A DNA stretch of 64,000 bases, taken from contig OZ034971.1 of the NCBI GenBank assembly GCA_964030785.1, positions 40,430,304-40,494,303 of the forward strand, given 5' to 3'. A program made the translations under genes and the position numbers. Below, piece after piece: positions 23,901-38,300 of this stretch (the stretch's first letter is position 1; every line of letters begins with the position of its first letter). The notes below the pieces were generated by a model. It ran no database searches, was not told the origin of the DNA, and saw only the letters and a program-made list of their open reading frames with translations. This stretch comes from Siderastrea siderea. Its lineage: Eukaryota > Cnidaria > Anthozoa > Scleractinia > Rhizangiidae.

Positions 23901-26900
23901 TAAAATAACAGAATGTATTTCAAATTCAATCCGACTTTGTGACCATCAAGCAAGAGGTTGTGAGTAATTTTCAACTTCTACTTGCTACAATGGTCAAGAG
24001 ATTTGACAGTTCAAGGCAGTAAATGCTAGTTTCTTTCTCTAAAAAGAGCAAATAAATAAATTAAATTAAATTAAATAATAAGTAAATACATAAATTTATA
24101 AATAAACAAATAAACAAACTAACAATAAATAAATAAATAAATAAATAAATAAAGCACTATTCCATTTGTGCCAATCTCACTCACCCTGTTGCTCTTGGAT
24201 GGTGGACACAGCTCTAAAGGTACTCCGATGGAATGCCCTGAAATCCAACACAATACAGAAAGTTGATGGTTACTAGAAGCTAACTTTTCCTGAATGATAA
24301 AATTAAAAGTAAAATTCAAACTCAACATACCAGTACATGTGACTAAAAGGTTTATTGCACAAAAACACAGTAGAAGCCACTAAAATGCTGGTCAGGATCA
24401 GGTCACAAACTAGAACACTTTATCAGACCTGCCAACCTGCCGACCTGCCAACGGTTTCACTGTGAGACTTACAGTTTGGGGTGTCAACTCACCGTCTCAC
24501 GATTTGGCCCCAAATCTCACGGTGAATCAGAAAATCTTGAAATTGCCAAACAATTCAGGTAGTATGAACCAATATTGAAAAATCCATGTTAAAAATGGCC
24601 ACGTTTGTCATATCTTATGTTTGAGGGAAACCTGGGTACAATTCCAACCTCATTCCTGTGAAACATAGGTGCACTAAGGTCTCTGGGAAATGTAGAGCTG
24701 TGAACAGTTAACTCAAACTGGCGCCTTGCGTCGACAGTGAGACAGAAACTGACTCTTCAAAACATGTGGCAAAAGAATACAGTAGGTAGCACAAATAAGG
24801 TAAAGAATACCTTGAAACAATAAATCTACCCTTTTTATTTTCATTTAACACATATTTTGTAAATCTCATGCTTTGAGGTCCCAATCTCCAGGTTTTTCAG
24901 GGCTTTTTGTCAAAGACTACAGATTTGCATGTTTTGGAAGTCGGCAGGTCTGCTGTACCAAACACCTAGCCTATTTATACTTTTAACAGTAAACTTCTGA
25001 GGCCTCATTGTTTTACCTGAAGGATAGCTGCTGGGGTGTTGAGGCTTCTTCCGTTTCTTCATTGATTTGTTTGACTGGCTTTTTGTACTTTCACCTGAAA
25101 CAACAAAAATGATATGCAGAGATCAAGAGATTTCACGAAAAAAATTTTTGAACATAAGGGACAGGTCATTATGTAGAGGGGGGAGGGCTGGTGCAAATGG
25201 AGGGAGGCCATGCTGAAATTTCTCCTGACCCTCCCCCTTTTGAAGCATATTTTTTGCTGACCCTCCCCCCTTACCCCACATTGTATGACAAAGCTCCCTA
25301 ATATGCATGCATAAATTTATGTGCCCCCCCTTTTCCCTGCATAAAAATCCTTGACCCTCCCCCTATTTGCACCAGCTCTCCCCCACCTCTAAGTAGCCAC
25401 ATGCATGTACATGTACTTGAATGAAATGTTTAATATGTGGAAAAATGCTTACACAGCACACACTCCTGATGCACTGGATTAATTTCCAATGATGCAAAGA
25501 TTTGTAGATAATTTTGCAAGCTTGTGGAACAGGACAAATTTTCTTTTCCTTTCTTTCCTTTCCTTTTCTTATTACATGTTTTTCTTTCTTCTCTTTTTTT
25601 CCCACAAAGCACCAAGATTATGTAGTGTGCAAGTCACTTTGAATGTTCACAATCTTCTCTTGGAGCTTTTGTGTTCAGCTACAGCCAATCTACAGTACCT
25701 TTTTGTCCAGTGGTGATGTTTTTAAATGACAAACTCTTCTTGATGTTGGATATTCCAGGAATACCAGGTATCTTGGTGTTTACAGGAGGTGACAACTTGT
25801 GAGTGGGAGTACTGGCAATTGATCTACAACAGAACATTATGATTTTTGTTCAGTGAATATTTTCCATACCACAGAAAATGTTTGTACCAAAAAAACTCAA
25901 CATGACATTACGCATTTACAACACATACATGCACATTCAGAAAGAAGGTCAACAAAAGTGGTTGATGAAGAAAGATGGAAAAAAGGAGTGTTTACCATTA
26001 TTTGACAAAAAAAGAGAGGAATTCTTGGTTGAACTGTAAATGGTAAGGCTATTTTCTATTTTGGTTTGCCTGACTGGAAAATTTCCAGTATAAACAGAAC
26101 ATCTTGAGAGGTAGTCCATAATTTCCAACCAGAATATCCGAATGGAAAGTGTGTTCCATTTTGCCTTTTTCTACCAGTTCCAGGCCTTTGCCCATACAAT
26201 AGTGAAACTAGTTCCAGACTCTCTCTGTAACTTAGAATGAATTGTGCAAATGGTACACGCCAATCTCCTATGAATTGGCTTACCATTCACACAAACCGTG
26301 GACCAATCGGTTTCCCCATGTAAGTGGTAAACAACCAAAGTGTCCACAAGTGGAAGTGAGAATGATAGAATTTTGGTCAGGAATGACCGGAAATAAGATA
26401 CTGCCATCCTCACCCAGACGTTTCTTGCTCCACTGTCTTCATTCTTCTTATAATCACACTTTGGCTTGTCACACCATTCTCCTGAACAAAAACAAAAAAC
26501 AGCTGCTTCAGTGCACACTGCATCACAGATTTATTAATTTTTCTAAAGTCACTAAAACTGGACACACTCACGTCCTCATCTGGATTGTTATTGGCCTGTA
26601 TGGCAGCAATCCATGACATCATGGACTCATGATCCTCAGTCTGAAATGTAACAGTGTTACAATTAGCTCTTTAAGCCCTAATAGTGACAAAAATGAAATA
26701 TCGATACCTGTTTAAATATTAAAGTGATCAGAACAAAGAAAGTGATCACCACAGATCAAATGTCTTGATATTTAGACAAATTCTCCCTACTGGTTCCATA
26801 AGAAATGTATGGAGAACAGTAAGGGGAATATGCATTTTAATATCAGGGCTTAAAGGGTTAAGAGTTGTTACTACATGTATTTGGATGGAATGTTTGATTT

Positions 26901-29324
26901 CCCAGCTCACACATGTAAAGCAGCAACAACAACAAAAATAATTTCACAATGGGTTTATACATTTCAGGGGTCCGTTTCTCAAATGTCCCGGAGCTATATT
27001 TTAAAATCAAAATCTATAAAATGGTGGTATAGCTTTTAGCCGGCAAACCACCTCAATTTGTTTCATCAACTTACCATTGTACCACCAACAAAATTTGAAT
27101 CGTTTAGGTAAACCTTGCACTCCTAAAATAGCTTTCCGGGCCCAAAAAGCTAATGGGACTTTCAAGAAATGGGCCTCTGGATACATAATAAAAGTAGCCG
27201 TTAAGGCTGTGTGTGTGTATGCAAAATAAAACAAGCTAGTGTAACCACAAGATGACATATGGGGTCCCTGATGAAGAATGACAAAGCAAAGGATGAGAAA
27301 TTTGATGCTGATCGCTATTGGGGCTCATGAGAGTTAAGTGATTCATCTGAAGCAAACAGTTGTAACTAATTAAAAAGAGATACCTGGAATAGGAATTCAG
27401 ATCCATTGAATGTTGTCATCCTGAAGACATTCTTCCTCTTGGTGTAGTCATGAGCAATGTCGACAATGCTAGACTTGATGCTGATTGGCTGTTCATCAGA
27501 ACTGTCCTCCTACAAAGAAATTCAATAACAACTCAGTACACTGGAACTACAAGTCAGAATTTGCTGTTCCAATTTGAAAAAAAAGAAATTAAAATATTGA
27601 GGAAAAGAGAATTGCACTCTGGGATTTTTCCACAGAATCAAATGTTTGAGCCGCCATCATGCGCAGCACAGTAAATACTGTAAGCACCACTGGAAAGTAC
27701 CTGTAGTTGTACCGTTGAGCAGCTAACTTTGGTCAAACAGGATTTCATCCACAGAGTCTTGAAACACTTAGAGACAACTAGCTTGTGCAATGTATTAAAC
27801 AACACCTCAGAGAAGTGCTGCTTGATAGCTTTAAACGGAATGGTCACACTACAGGCTACAGGATTAATTCCATGAACACAATTAATTTTGAACCCTGTAA
27901 ATAACAAATAGGGTAACCCGCACCTGATGGGCAGAGCCTTTGTCCTTGTGTAAATAAAGCACATGGCCTCGTAAAACAGCAAATACTGGCTTCCAAGACC
28001 GAGCACTGGAACGCTAAAGATAAGACCAAACAATTAACATCTTAGTACAAACAACTATTTTTCACAAAAGTGTACCATTCAAGTAACAAGAAAAGCCCCA
28101 GGGGCATTAGACCCCCCCTCCCCCCCGGGGGGATGTAAAATACGTTACGGTCACTCAAGATGAAAGCCCTTGGTTGTGTAGCGAAAGACACGGCGAGTAT
28201 TTCTTTGGCCGAGCGAAAACCGGAGGTCTGGGGCAAGTGACCACCAAAAAAAAAAACCACGGAAAAAAAATGGGTATTACTAGACCCCGTCCTGACGGCG
28301 GAATAAAAAATTCACTACATTCCTGTGACAAACCTGTCCTTCCACTGTTCAGATTAGGAGGCCACCATAAGTGTTTTTAACTGATAATTTACTTGGTGCT
28401 TTTACCTCTCTAACTGAAGTCATCATTATCGCAATATTACATAATTGTGTTGCAGTATGTGCAAGACTTGTATCTAAGTGTTAATTTAACAACTTAGGCA
28501 GAAATCATATTAAATCTTTAAAACCAGGCAATATTTTTCAATTATAGCCTGTGCTTGGTCCAGACAGATGCAACATGCAGTCATTTTCCCAATTTAAAAA
28601 CCCTATCAACAACATCATTATCATGACAGACTTACAGACTTCCATCATACTTTAACATGACATTAACCTCAACCTTAATCCAACTGACATTAAAATTGCA
28701 ATAATTTAAAATTCAATGAAGACCTACTATAATTGATATCAGTCAAAACTTACATCTTAGAATTCAGTACAAAATACTGACTTCAAAACTTGTTCAAATG
28801 TGGTTATTTAAAATTGACAATAGCCTGACACTAACAACTAGTTACACTGTACCACACGTACTTTATTTAAACAAACAAACAAAAACAAACAAATAAACCA
28901 ACAAAAAAAAACCAAAAAAGAACCAATTGATCGAAAGAGAATTAGTGAATATAATTAATTTTTTCCGTCATACCTTTCCCCCATCCACCACAGCAAGTTT
29001 CCTCCAAAGCAGGCCTTCCTTAGACACCTGAAATCACACAGTCACATTACAGCATACATAAATAAATTTAATGATCATACTTATTACATGTACAGTACAC
29101 ATGTATGATCTTGAAGGCACAGGGGATACATAAAGGAGTAGCATCCAGGGAATACAGTTTCAGATGGAGAAAGCAGCGGATAATTTAAGACAGCCAGGTT
29201 TAGAGATAGAGGGTGAATACTGTAATTTAAGGATTGTTAACATGTTTTTAGTAACTTTTATGTCCTTAAATAATTTGCAGGGCCCCACTGAAAAACACCT
29301 TGGAGATGTGGGCACCCTGGATTA

Positions 29325-29368
<44 letters not shown>

Positions 29369-32300
29369 CATCATTATTATTATTATTATTATTATCATTA
29401 TTATTATTAATTAAATCACCAGCACAGCCCAGCTGCTTAAACTAATTAAAAGTTAAAAGCACAGTGTCTTGCTAAAATGCGGAGATTAAATTGCCAAATG
29501 CCACTAAACATAGTCAACTAAATTGTATAAAAATGTCAAACGAAGCAAAACCCTAGATGGGATGCTACAGCACAAGGAGGGTCACATTCTCACAAGGCAT
29601 TTTTTTTGGATGGACCTTAACTGTTATTTTGAGAGGGGTGGGTGGTTCAAACCAAAAAGCCATCCGTGGGGGAGGCATGGAATTTGTTCCGGAACAACAC
29701 ATTTTCAGTCCGACTCATTAAGCATCAACACTTACTTCTGACATTCCTGGGACTACATCATGTTCTTTGTGTTCCTGTGAAGATAATGACACTAAGCGTT
29801 ACAACGTTACAGTTTTGATTGCCATAGTTTGACATTTGAACTTTTTAGCCAGAAGGGGAACTGGATGTGTGTAGACTACACGTACATCCTAAAGCGTGAC
29901 TACTCAAATGAAAGCTATCATGCAGTGCAACACTTTGATACTGTTTATTGTGCACAAACAAGAAGGTGCTAAATCTTGGGTCTATACAATGAACATTAAA
30001 TCCTTCGGTGTTTCCATTCAATCGAAAATTATTGAGTGGTACTTTATTGTGGTGCTGTTTATTATGCTGTACAGGGTGGTTTTAAGTTTTAAGTCTGTGG
30101 ATGAAATAGTAACGTGACCACGGAAATGAAAGGTACTGAACCATACATGTACTTTACTGTGGCGGTGTTTGTTACGCTGTACACATATAAGGTGGTTCTA
30201 ACATCCAATGTGTGATGAAATCCTAAAGGATACCCATTTAAATGAAGCTACTCTGCAGGAAACTTTCATTCTGGACAGTGGTGTGCCGGTTCTTTTTGTT
30301 CAGTTTTGTTTTAGATGTTTTAGATAACATTTTTGTAGGTTTCCCATGTTTTGAGCTAGGGGGACGACGAAAATGAAATTTCTCTTTACATTATCACTAC
30401 TTGTTCAAACATTCAGTGGATGAGAATAAAGAAAGTGATCACCAAGGATAAGATGTCTTGATATTTAGACATATTTTCCTTAATTAGTTCTATAAGAAAG
30501 GTATGGAGAACAGTAAGGAGAATAATTATGCATTTTTATATCAGGGTTAAAGGGTTAATGAAATAACTAGTACCTCTTCCTCAGTTGTTGCCTCCAGTGT
30601 CAATTGATGTCTGGGTGACGTCGGAGATGATGTTGCCATCACATAAGAGATGCGCCTGTTTGTTCGCTGCATTGTAGTTTCACTAGTCACCTTTCCTTCA
30701 GCTGTTCCTGAAAACACCTGCAGACATTTCGGACAGTGATAGTCTTAGTGGGGTTGCCAAAAGGGGGCCTCCCCCACCCCTTCACCCCTGGGTATTACAA
30801 ATTTAAGTAGGATTGACTGATTCAGGGTTTGAAATTGACTGTCACTTTACGAAATGAAAGGATGGATGGTTAAAAGTGGTGGCATGGCTTTTATGATAGG
30901 GACCTGGATTTAAAAGGAGCAAAGAGTAAAGGGAGAAGGGGGGAGGGGGGGGGGCAAAGTGAAAATAAATGTAGATTGATTAGAAGAGGAATAACTTTGG
31001 CTCTCCAAGACAGCACTTTATGACACAATGTGCATGTTACATACATATAAATTGTCACCACAAAAACTCATTACCGGGCTCTTTGCATCTCATATATTCA
31101 GGCATTTCATATATTGAGACAAGTTTTGTTCTCGACTTAATTCAGAAGGAAAAATAATAAATCCTACAGCCTAAAAATGCAAATAAAAAAAATTAACAAC
31201 CATCTAACATATTGAAAAGTGTGTGTTTAGTACCACTGTTAGATTCCAGCATTACTCAGCACTGTTGCTCTTCAAGACTTGTTTTCTCTGACCAAAAAAA
31301 GAATGGGGATAGAAATCCAAAGGCCCCTCCTAAATGCACTATTGAATACTTTTCAAAAATTAAAATTAAAATGCATTATAGAGCACCATGCTCCACTAAT
31401 TGTCCATGGCACTTTACAAAATTTACTTTTAATTAAGTTAAACATTGCATCATTTATAAACAATAAATCAAGTACCAATACTGTTCAGGCTAATGATAAA
31501 AACTACAAATCAAATGCATCCTTGAAATATAAGTCTTGAACTTAGTTTTAAACATGACTACTGATGATGATTGCCTAATGTCCAAATGGTAATTTGTTCC
31601 ACAGCTTTGGTCCAGCCCAACTTAATGTCCAAGCAAAAATAATTACTAACAAATCCTACTGCATAAAAAAAAATATTGTAGATGTCAACAAAAATGTACT
31701 GTACCTCATCTTCGTGTTCATCAGCAGCTACATCCATACCCTCCTCACCACTGACATCCTCACAAAGCTCCATTCCAGAAGAAACATGCACCATCACTGG
31801 CGGCAGCATTGTAGACAGTGCTTCAAACACAGATGACTTTGCAGGCTTTTTGCCCTGAGGGGCAGTAGCCCAGACTTTCTGGTCCGACAGGGCGGACGCC
31901 CCACGAGAGGTTGCCATTAGGTAGGAGACACGCCGTGGCTTTGGACTGCCCTGTTTATTGGCCTGAGAAAGTTCAGCTGCAGACGTATTGGATCCGATTG
32001 TTGGGGTGACAGTCATTTCTTCAAAAGAAGCTTTTCTTGGGAATACTGAAACCTGGCTGGAATATCCACCCTGCTTGACAATGTCATCACTTTGCCGCGG
32101 TACTTTGGCAGGAAGGGGAGAATCTGCATCTTTGTGCATTTCAGTGCTTGACTCTCCTGGCATCCATCTTCTGCTGGAACTACTTTGTCGCTGTGGATGG
32201 GCATCCTTGCTCTCCAGCAGTGTGGTACCCATAGTCGATGATTTTAGCCCCCCTTGAGGATCTCTGTTCATGCGGGAGGCAATTGTTCTACTTAAGTAGG

Positions 32301-35300
32301 AGGCAATTTCCTCGTGTGACGGCCGAGTTTTCTTGTAGCCTGGATCACTTGCTACAGGTTGTCGAGAACCTACCTCCTGATCAGTGCTCATGTACGTTGT
32401 CGACACACTATCGGATGCTACAGTTCTAGGTGATGACAGCATGAAAGGAGGAATGCTTACTGAACTGCGATCATCCTTCTCAGACCCATACACTTCAGCT
32501 ACATTGGAAGAGTTTACCTGGTTTGAATCATTGATATTGCCACTAGCTCCACGTCGATCCTCAAGACCTTGGAGTTCTACCATTGGAAGTGAATGCGAAC
32601 GACTCTTCGTCCGAGAATCTTCCAAAACAGTCAATGTGTTCCCCATTTTTGAACCTTTCTCAAATCGAAGTGCAAGTGGCCTGCCTGTAGAATCAGTGGC
32701 AGCCATAAAATAAGAGCCCTCCATGCGGGGAGAATTTACACTACTTTCAAGAGCACTAGAACTTCTTGATTTCAAATTGCTGTTGTAGTCCACACTATCA
32801 GATGTAATAACATAACTTCTATTCTCCATAGCTGTTCTGTCTACAGATCCACGTCTCAGTGTAACAACAGGAGTGGGTGTGTCACCGCCAAGTGATAATG
32901 AACTCTGGGAAGTTTTGCCAGACATTTTCAAATGGTATGAGTTTGCAGGGCTTATAGTGACCGTTGACATGACTTTTTCAGGGCTCTCGCTGCTTGACCG
33001 TCTCCTATAGGTGGGCTTGGGTTTGACGGGTGGAGGTGACTGGCTTATCTCATGTGAACTTACAGAAATTTTTGGAGGAACAGAGAGTGCTGGAGTGACC
33101 TTGAAAATAAAACGTAAAAAGGATGTCAATTGTATATTTTTCTCTCAAGAGCTGGGCCCGCTATAATTGGCCTCAGCTGTTGCGGTGTCCCTGCTAACCC
33201 CCTTCCTTAGTTTAGTTACGTTGTATGTTTTGTTTTCTTTGGCGAAGCTAATTAAATAAAATAAAATAATGACAGCCTTTATGAGGAGACTTAACAGGGT
33301 TTTTAGCCTCAGGCATGCACCTCCCTGTATTCCTACTGTGCGTAAGGTTGCATATGAGGTGATTTTCTTATGAAAATGGAAATGCTGTGTAAAATAATGT
33401 GAACTGTTATGGCCATTTTATTTTGACCTGAACAAAGGCTTGAGCAGTTATTTTCGTATTTAATTGAAAAAAAAACCTTTAACTCTGTCACCGCATTGAT
33501 AATAGCCAGACTTTGTGGCTTGTTGGTGGTTGGAATACAATTTGCAACATTATGATAATTTTATAGACAAGAGTGTTTTATCGGAAAATAGACCACCCTT
33601 AAAGTTCACACCAAACTACACCCAGGACTCGGGTGGCATATTTTCCATATCCTCACCAAGGAGGATATCGAAGACATTTCCCACTTTTACACTGTTCTTT
33701 GTAGAAAAACAGGTTTGGCTATATTATGAAAAGAAAATTACACCGAAGCTTGAAGATATGAATTATATTTTTTAGTGGTAGAAACACTTGAAAATAAAAT
33801 TCATATCTTCACATTGCCATGTACATGTAATAGCGGAGCCAGCGCGCTAGCGCGTCAGCGGAGCTCCATTGCTAAGGAAATTTTGAAATTTTGGTAGTGA
33901 CGTAGTAGTCACGTGACCGTCCGTCTGTACATCCGTCCGTCCGTACATCCGTCCGTCCGTACGTCCGTCCGTCCGCACCACAGGCCTACCAATACACTTC
34001 CTACACTGGATATAACCCTGTGCTGAATCCCGTGTGTTTTCAGCGCGAAATCGCATGTTGACCCGCGTTGTAGCAAAACAAGCAAAGACAACAAAAGTCA
34101 AAAACAAATTTGTTAATGGAAAAAAAAAAGTTCAAAAGAACACTCAGTTGTCTTTTTGGTGGAAGGGGAAAAGTTCAATCTAGGCGAAAGAAACTCGGCG
34201 ATAAAGTTCAGGCAAAAAGTTCAAATTTGCCTCGTCGGTTCTGTTCAAACTCGGTCGGCACACCGCTTGAGTTCGCAGCTTTTCGCAGCGGTTTCGACGC
34301 CAAATATAGCAGAGCTAGTGCTTTTTGGTTTTTTCTGTCCACAACCATGGTTTTTACGGCGTTTCAAACACATTTTGCCAGGAAAAACACCAGCATTTTC
34401 ATGCTGATAGGCAGCTTGTCACGAAGAAAGAAATAAGTATCAAAATTAAGTGCCGAAACAGTGTCTAACGCCCGTGGCCTAGTGGATTAGTTACCGGCAC
34501 CTCACGCCGATGAGCCGGGTTCGACCCTCAGCGGGAGCAAGAATTTTTTTCTTTTTTTTCTTTGTTTTTTTTCTTTTTTAATAAAACGACTTGGATGAGA
34601 GTATTTTCACAAATTAATAACTGCCAGCAAAAACAAAACAAAAGCAAAAAACAGACAAAACAAAAAGGGGGGCTCCGCTTTTAGGCTTGGCTAAATCTAT
34701 ATATTATCCTATATGTATATAACTAGGTCGTTCATGCCACAAAAATGGAAAAGTTAAATAGTTTATTATAACAGTAGAGCTCTCACCATTTGAAGAACAC
34801 AGTCTTCTTTTGGTATGATTCCTAACTCCAGCAATTCTTGACTGAAAAAAAAAAGACAACTTATTGTAGTTAAATTCAAGACAAATCTCAAATTTTATTT
34901 TGTAAAATACTAAAATATAAATAGTACCACGTGAAAGTACCACTGAAGAGGAGTCATTTGAATGGTCACACTGTAAGATTTCATCCACAGACTCAAACGT
35001 TAGAATCACCTACCTACCTGTCTCCTTAACTGACTCTGGGAGTGAGAGGGTTAAAATCTACATTCACACAGATTCAGCCTTTTCTAAAATAGCAAGGTCA
35101 ATTTCTCCACTGCTACAGCAATGGTAAAATCAAAAAAAAGCAACTACTAATTTCTGGTTTTGCATTCACAAGATGATTATGAGATGACATGTTTTGGTCA
35201 CTGTAAGGCCAGTAATTATGAACTTGCGATGAATGAATCCCAACTCGCAGTCAACGAATCATCTTCAGACCAAATACCTTTCCAGGAAAAACAGTTTGCT

Positions 35301-38300
35301 TTGACTATTTATGCTATTTACTTTCTAATTTGAAGAAGCCTTACCTAAGGAAGAAACAGCATGTTATAATTCATTCAACACAAGTCGTTCAGTCGTTGTG
35401 CAGTCAATGACAATGTCATCACAATATCAATTTTTCTTAACTGCAGAGTGTCATTAATGATGCAAGAAATGGCCTGATTTTCAAGTCAATTCGAAGCAAA
35501 TCTGGGATCAAAAGATGTCGTAAATGAAGAGCTTATAATGACCAAAATAGACTCTCTTTGAAACCTAAACAAATACATGTATGAGACAAGATTTGAATTC
35601 ACAAGGCCCAAACATTTTTCAGCTGTTACATGTAAAGTGTACAGTCATGTAATGTAAATTTTACCTGCTACAAGTGGCATTTTTAAATTCTTTGAGTGAA
35701 AATCATTATTAAGCAAAATTTTACTTTATTATTATCTTTTAAATAATTTTCTTTGGGTGACAATGAATAAAACCTGACAGGTGCATACAGTATACCCAGC
35801 CACACACGTATTGTACAACTGTCAAGTTTTCCAAGACATAAAACACTTCTATACATACAAAGTGTGCATGTAGCAATTTTCTCACCTTGCCACTATGAGC
35901 TCAATCACTTGGGAATATGATTTTCCCATTACTGGGTGTCCATTGACAGATACAATCTGGTCACCTTTGTTGGCAAAATAACAACAAACATGGCCTTGAG
36001 TAAAGTACTACTTCTGAAACAGACGTCAGAGCTAACCTTTAAGTAATTGTCTACCCAGGCAACTGAAAGGGTGCATGGAAAAAGCCTCAGCTGACATTTT
36101 AAACTAAATTCAATTTGAGATGACATTTGTGGTTTTATAATGACGGTTTAATGACACGCACAAATAAAAACACATTTATGTGGGAGAAAAGGTTGGGGGT
36201 AAGTGTTGTCCAGGACCCGAGTGCTGTCTGCCACTTGCGAGGCCAGTCAACGGGGCTAGTGTCGGCGAGTGGCATAGAAAACATGGATTGGCTGTCATGG
36301 AGTACAGCTGAGCAGCATGCACCTATGCCAAACTCCCAGAAGGTTGGCCAGCAAGTGGAAGTGGACGTGACCACTGTAGTCTCAACCCAAGCTAAGGCAA
36401 CCGAGGCATCGCTTCAGTGTGGGACTGAAGGGTTGTCGCCAGCAACACTTATCCCCAAACCGTTTATTTAAAATAACAACAAGGAAAGCTTAACATCACA
36501 AATTGTAAATATATAATGTAACAATGCGATACATGCGATCACTCCAGGAGCTCCAGGTTTACTTGAGCTAAACATTAACTCCAGTTTATGCTAATGCAGA
36601 AACAGCCATACGAGAAAAGATAATTATATTCAAGCCAGCACTTGAGACATTACTGCAAAAATAATAATGTCGTCTCAAACCCAATCAAAAGAGACCACTG
36701 GATGGCGATAATTTGGGAGATTTACCAACTATATATACCGTATTTACTCGTGTATAAGTCGACCTTTTATGACAAAAAAATCAGGCCAAAAATTCGCCCT
36801 CGACTTATACACAAGTCATACATAAAGATCTGACCAAGCACTCCAAGAAATTAGCATAACAATTGCCTGAAGTCCGTTAGGAAAACCGAGCTTACAAAAA
36901 CCAGTTCTAATTGTGTTCGAGTTTCGTTAGTTTTCGGCGCTGTCTTCGTGAACAAAAAAGTGTGGAATAATAAATTTTAAGTGGTTCAAACACAAACCTA
37001 CTGGAGATGATTTCTAGTGTGTCTTTTGATCTGTAGAGCAGACATTTTTCTCAGAGCTTCGCTACTGTTTACGGTGCTGAACTTTCGCTTTTTCATCGCG
37101 CGCAAACTTCGGAAAGCATGTGGAGTTATCTTAGTTACCAGTACTCCGCAAATTCGTAGTTTGGTTACCAAGTTTTCCAAGATGGCGGTGTTTTCATCGA
37201 GCGATCCTTCGAAGCTCTTCGGCATTTCTTCGGTCTTCTAAATCTCCTTTCAAACTCAACATTGAAATAGAGGTTAGATAAATGCAAGAAGATTTCATTT
37301 TCAATGCGATTTACTTCAAAATATCGTAAAATACTTCTCTAGTAAATCGAAGTGCTCCTGTGTGCTTAAATCGTGATGATATAAACAAGTGTTTACTTCA
37401 CAGCACACGATTAAATTTTGCTCTGCAGGTTTTTTAATTCACCGAGTTTTCAATACATTCTTAGAAATAAGAGATTAACTTTTTGGGAAATTTCTGTCGG
37501 TCTGAATTTTACTTCTTTAACCAGAAATTACGAAAAATCTTATTTTTGACCTTGAAAATGGGGGGTCGACTTATACACGAGTTCGACTTATACACGAGTA
37601 AATACGGTAGATTATTAAACCTCTGAGTGTAGTTTCTGATGGTAATTTCACATGTAAGGTACATTGTAAGTATTTCATAAGTACTTAGTTACTGTGTGTA
37701 ATATGTGCAGTTTTCCACAGTCAACAAGAGGCTGTTTGTAGCCTTGACTCGGGCTGTAAACAGCTTGAAAGCCAGGAAACCCGGAAACAAGAGAAAATTT
37801 GCATTAAAAAGCACAAAAACGTTAAACTCCAAGACACTCACAACCTCGCAAAAGGTTCACAATAGCCTGTTCAGATAATGATTATGTATTCTCGTTCCCA
37901 GAGCCCGCATAGCCTTACAATCGTGACACAAACAAAAAGAACCGCACGCCAAACCTTGACTCGTGGCCTCTGGCCCGAGTAATAATATTTATTGAAAAAA
38001 GAGGTAATTTTGAAAAATAATTTTTAATCTCACAAAAATTTGAACACTCATTAATAAGATTTGATTAAACCTACATAAAAATCAACACAAATTTTTAAAA
38101 AAGGATCTGGTCACTGAAGTACTAGAGTTCAATACACATGTACATGTACATGTAGTCACCATTTCATGACATCACTTGACGACACATGTAGCAACATGGA
38201 TAACCACATGCCTTTTTGGGTCACTTTTTAAGAACTTGACTGAACAGTGGGTATCTGAACACCAAGTCTTGAAATACAATCCTGTACTGCTCACCTGTAG

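Noticed and set aside
34468..34539. Functional tRNA-Glu gene
   Set aside because: The acceptor and D stems are poorly paired and position 33 is not T; a tRNA-derived element is more likely.
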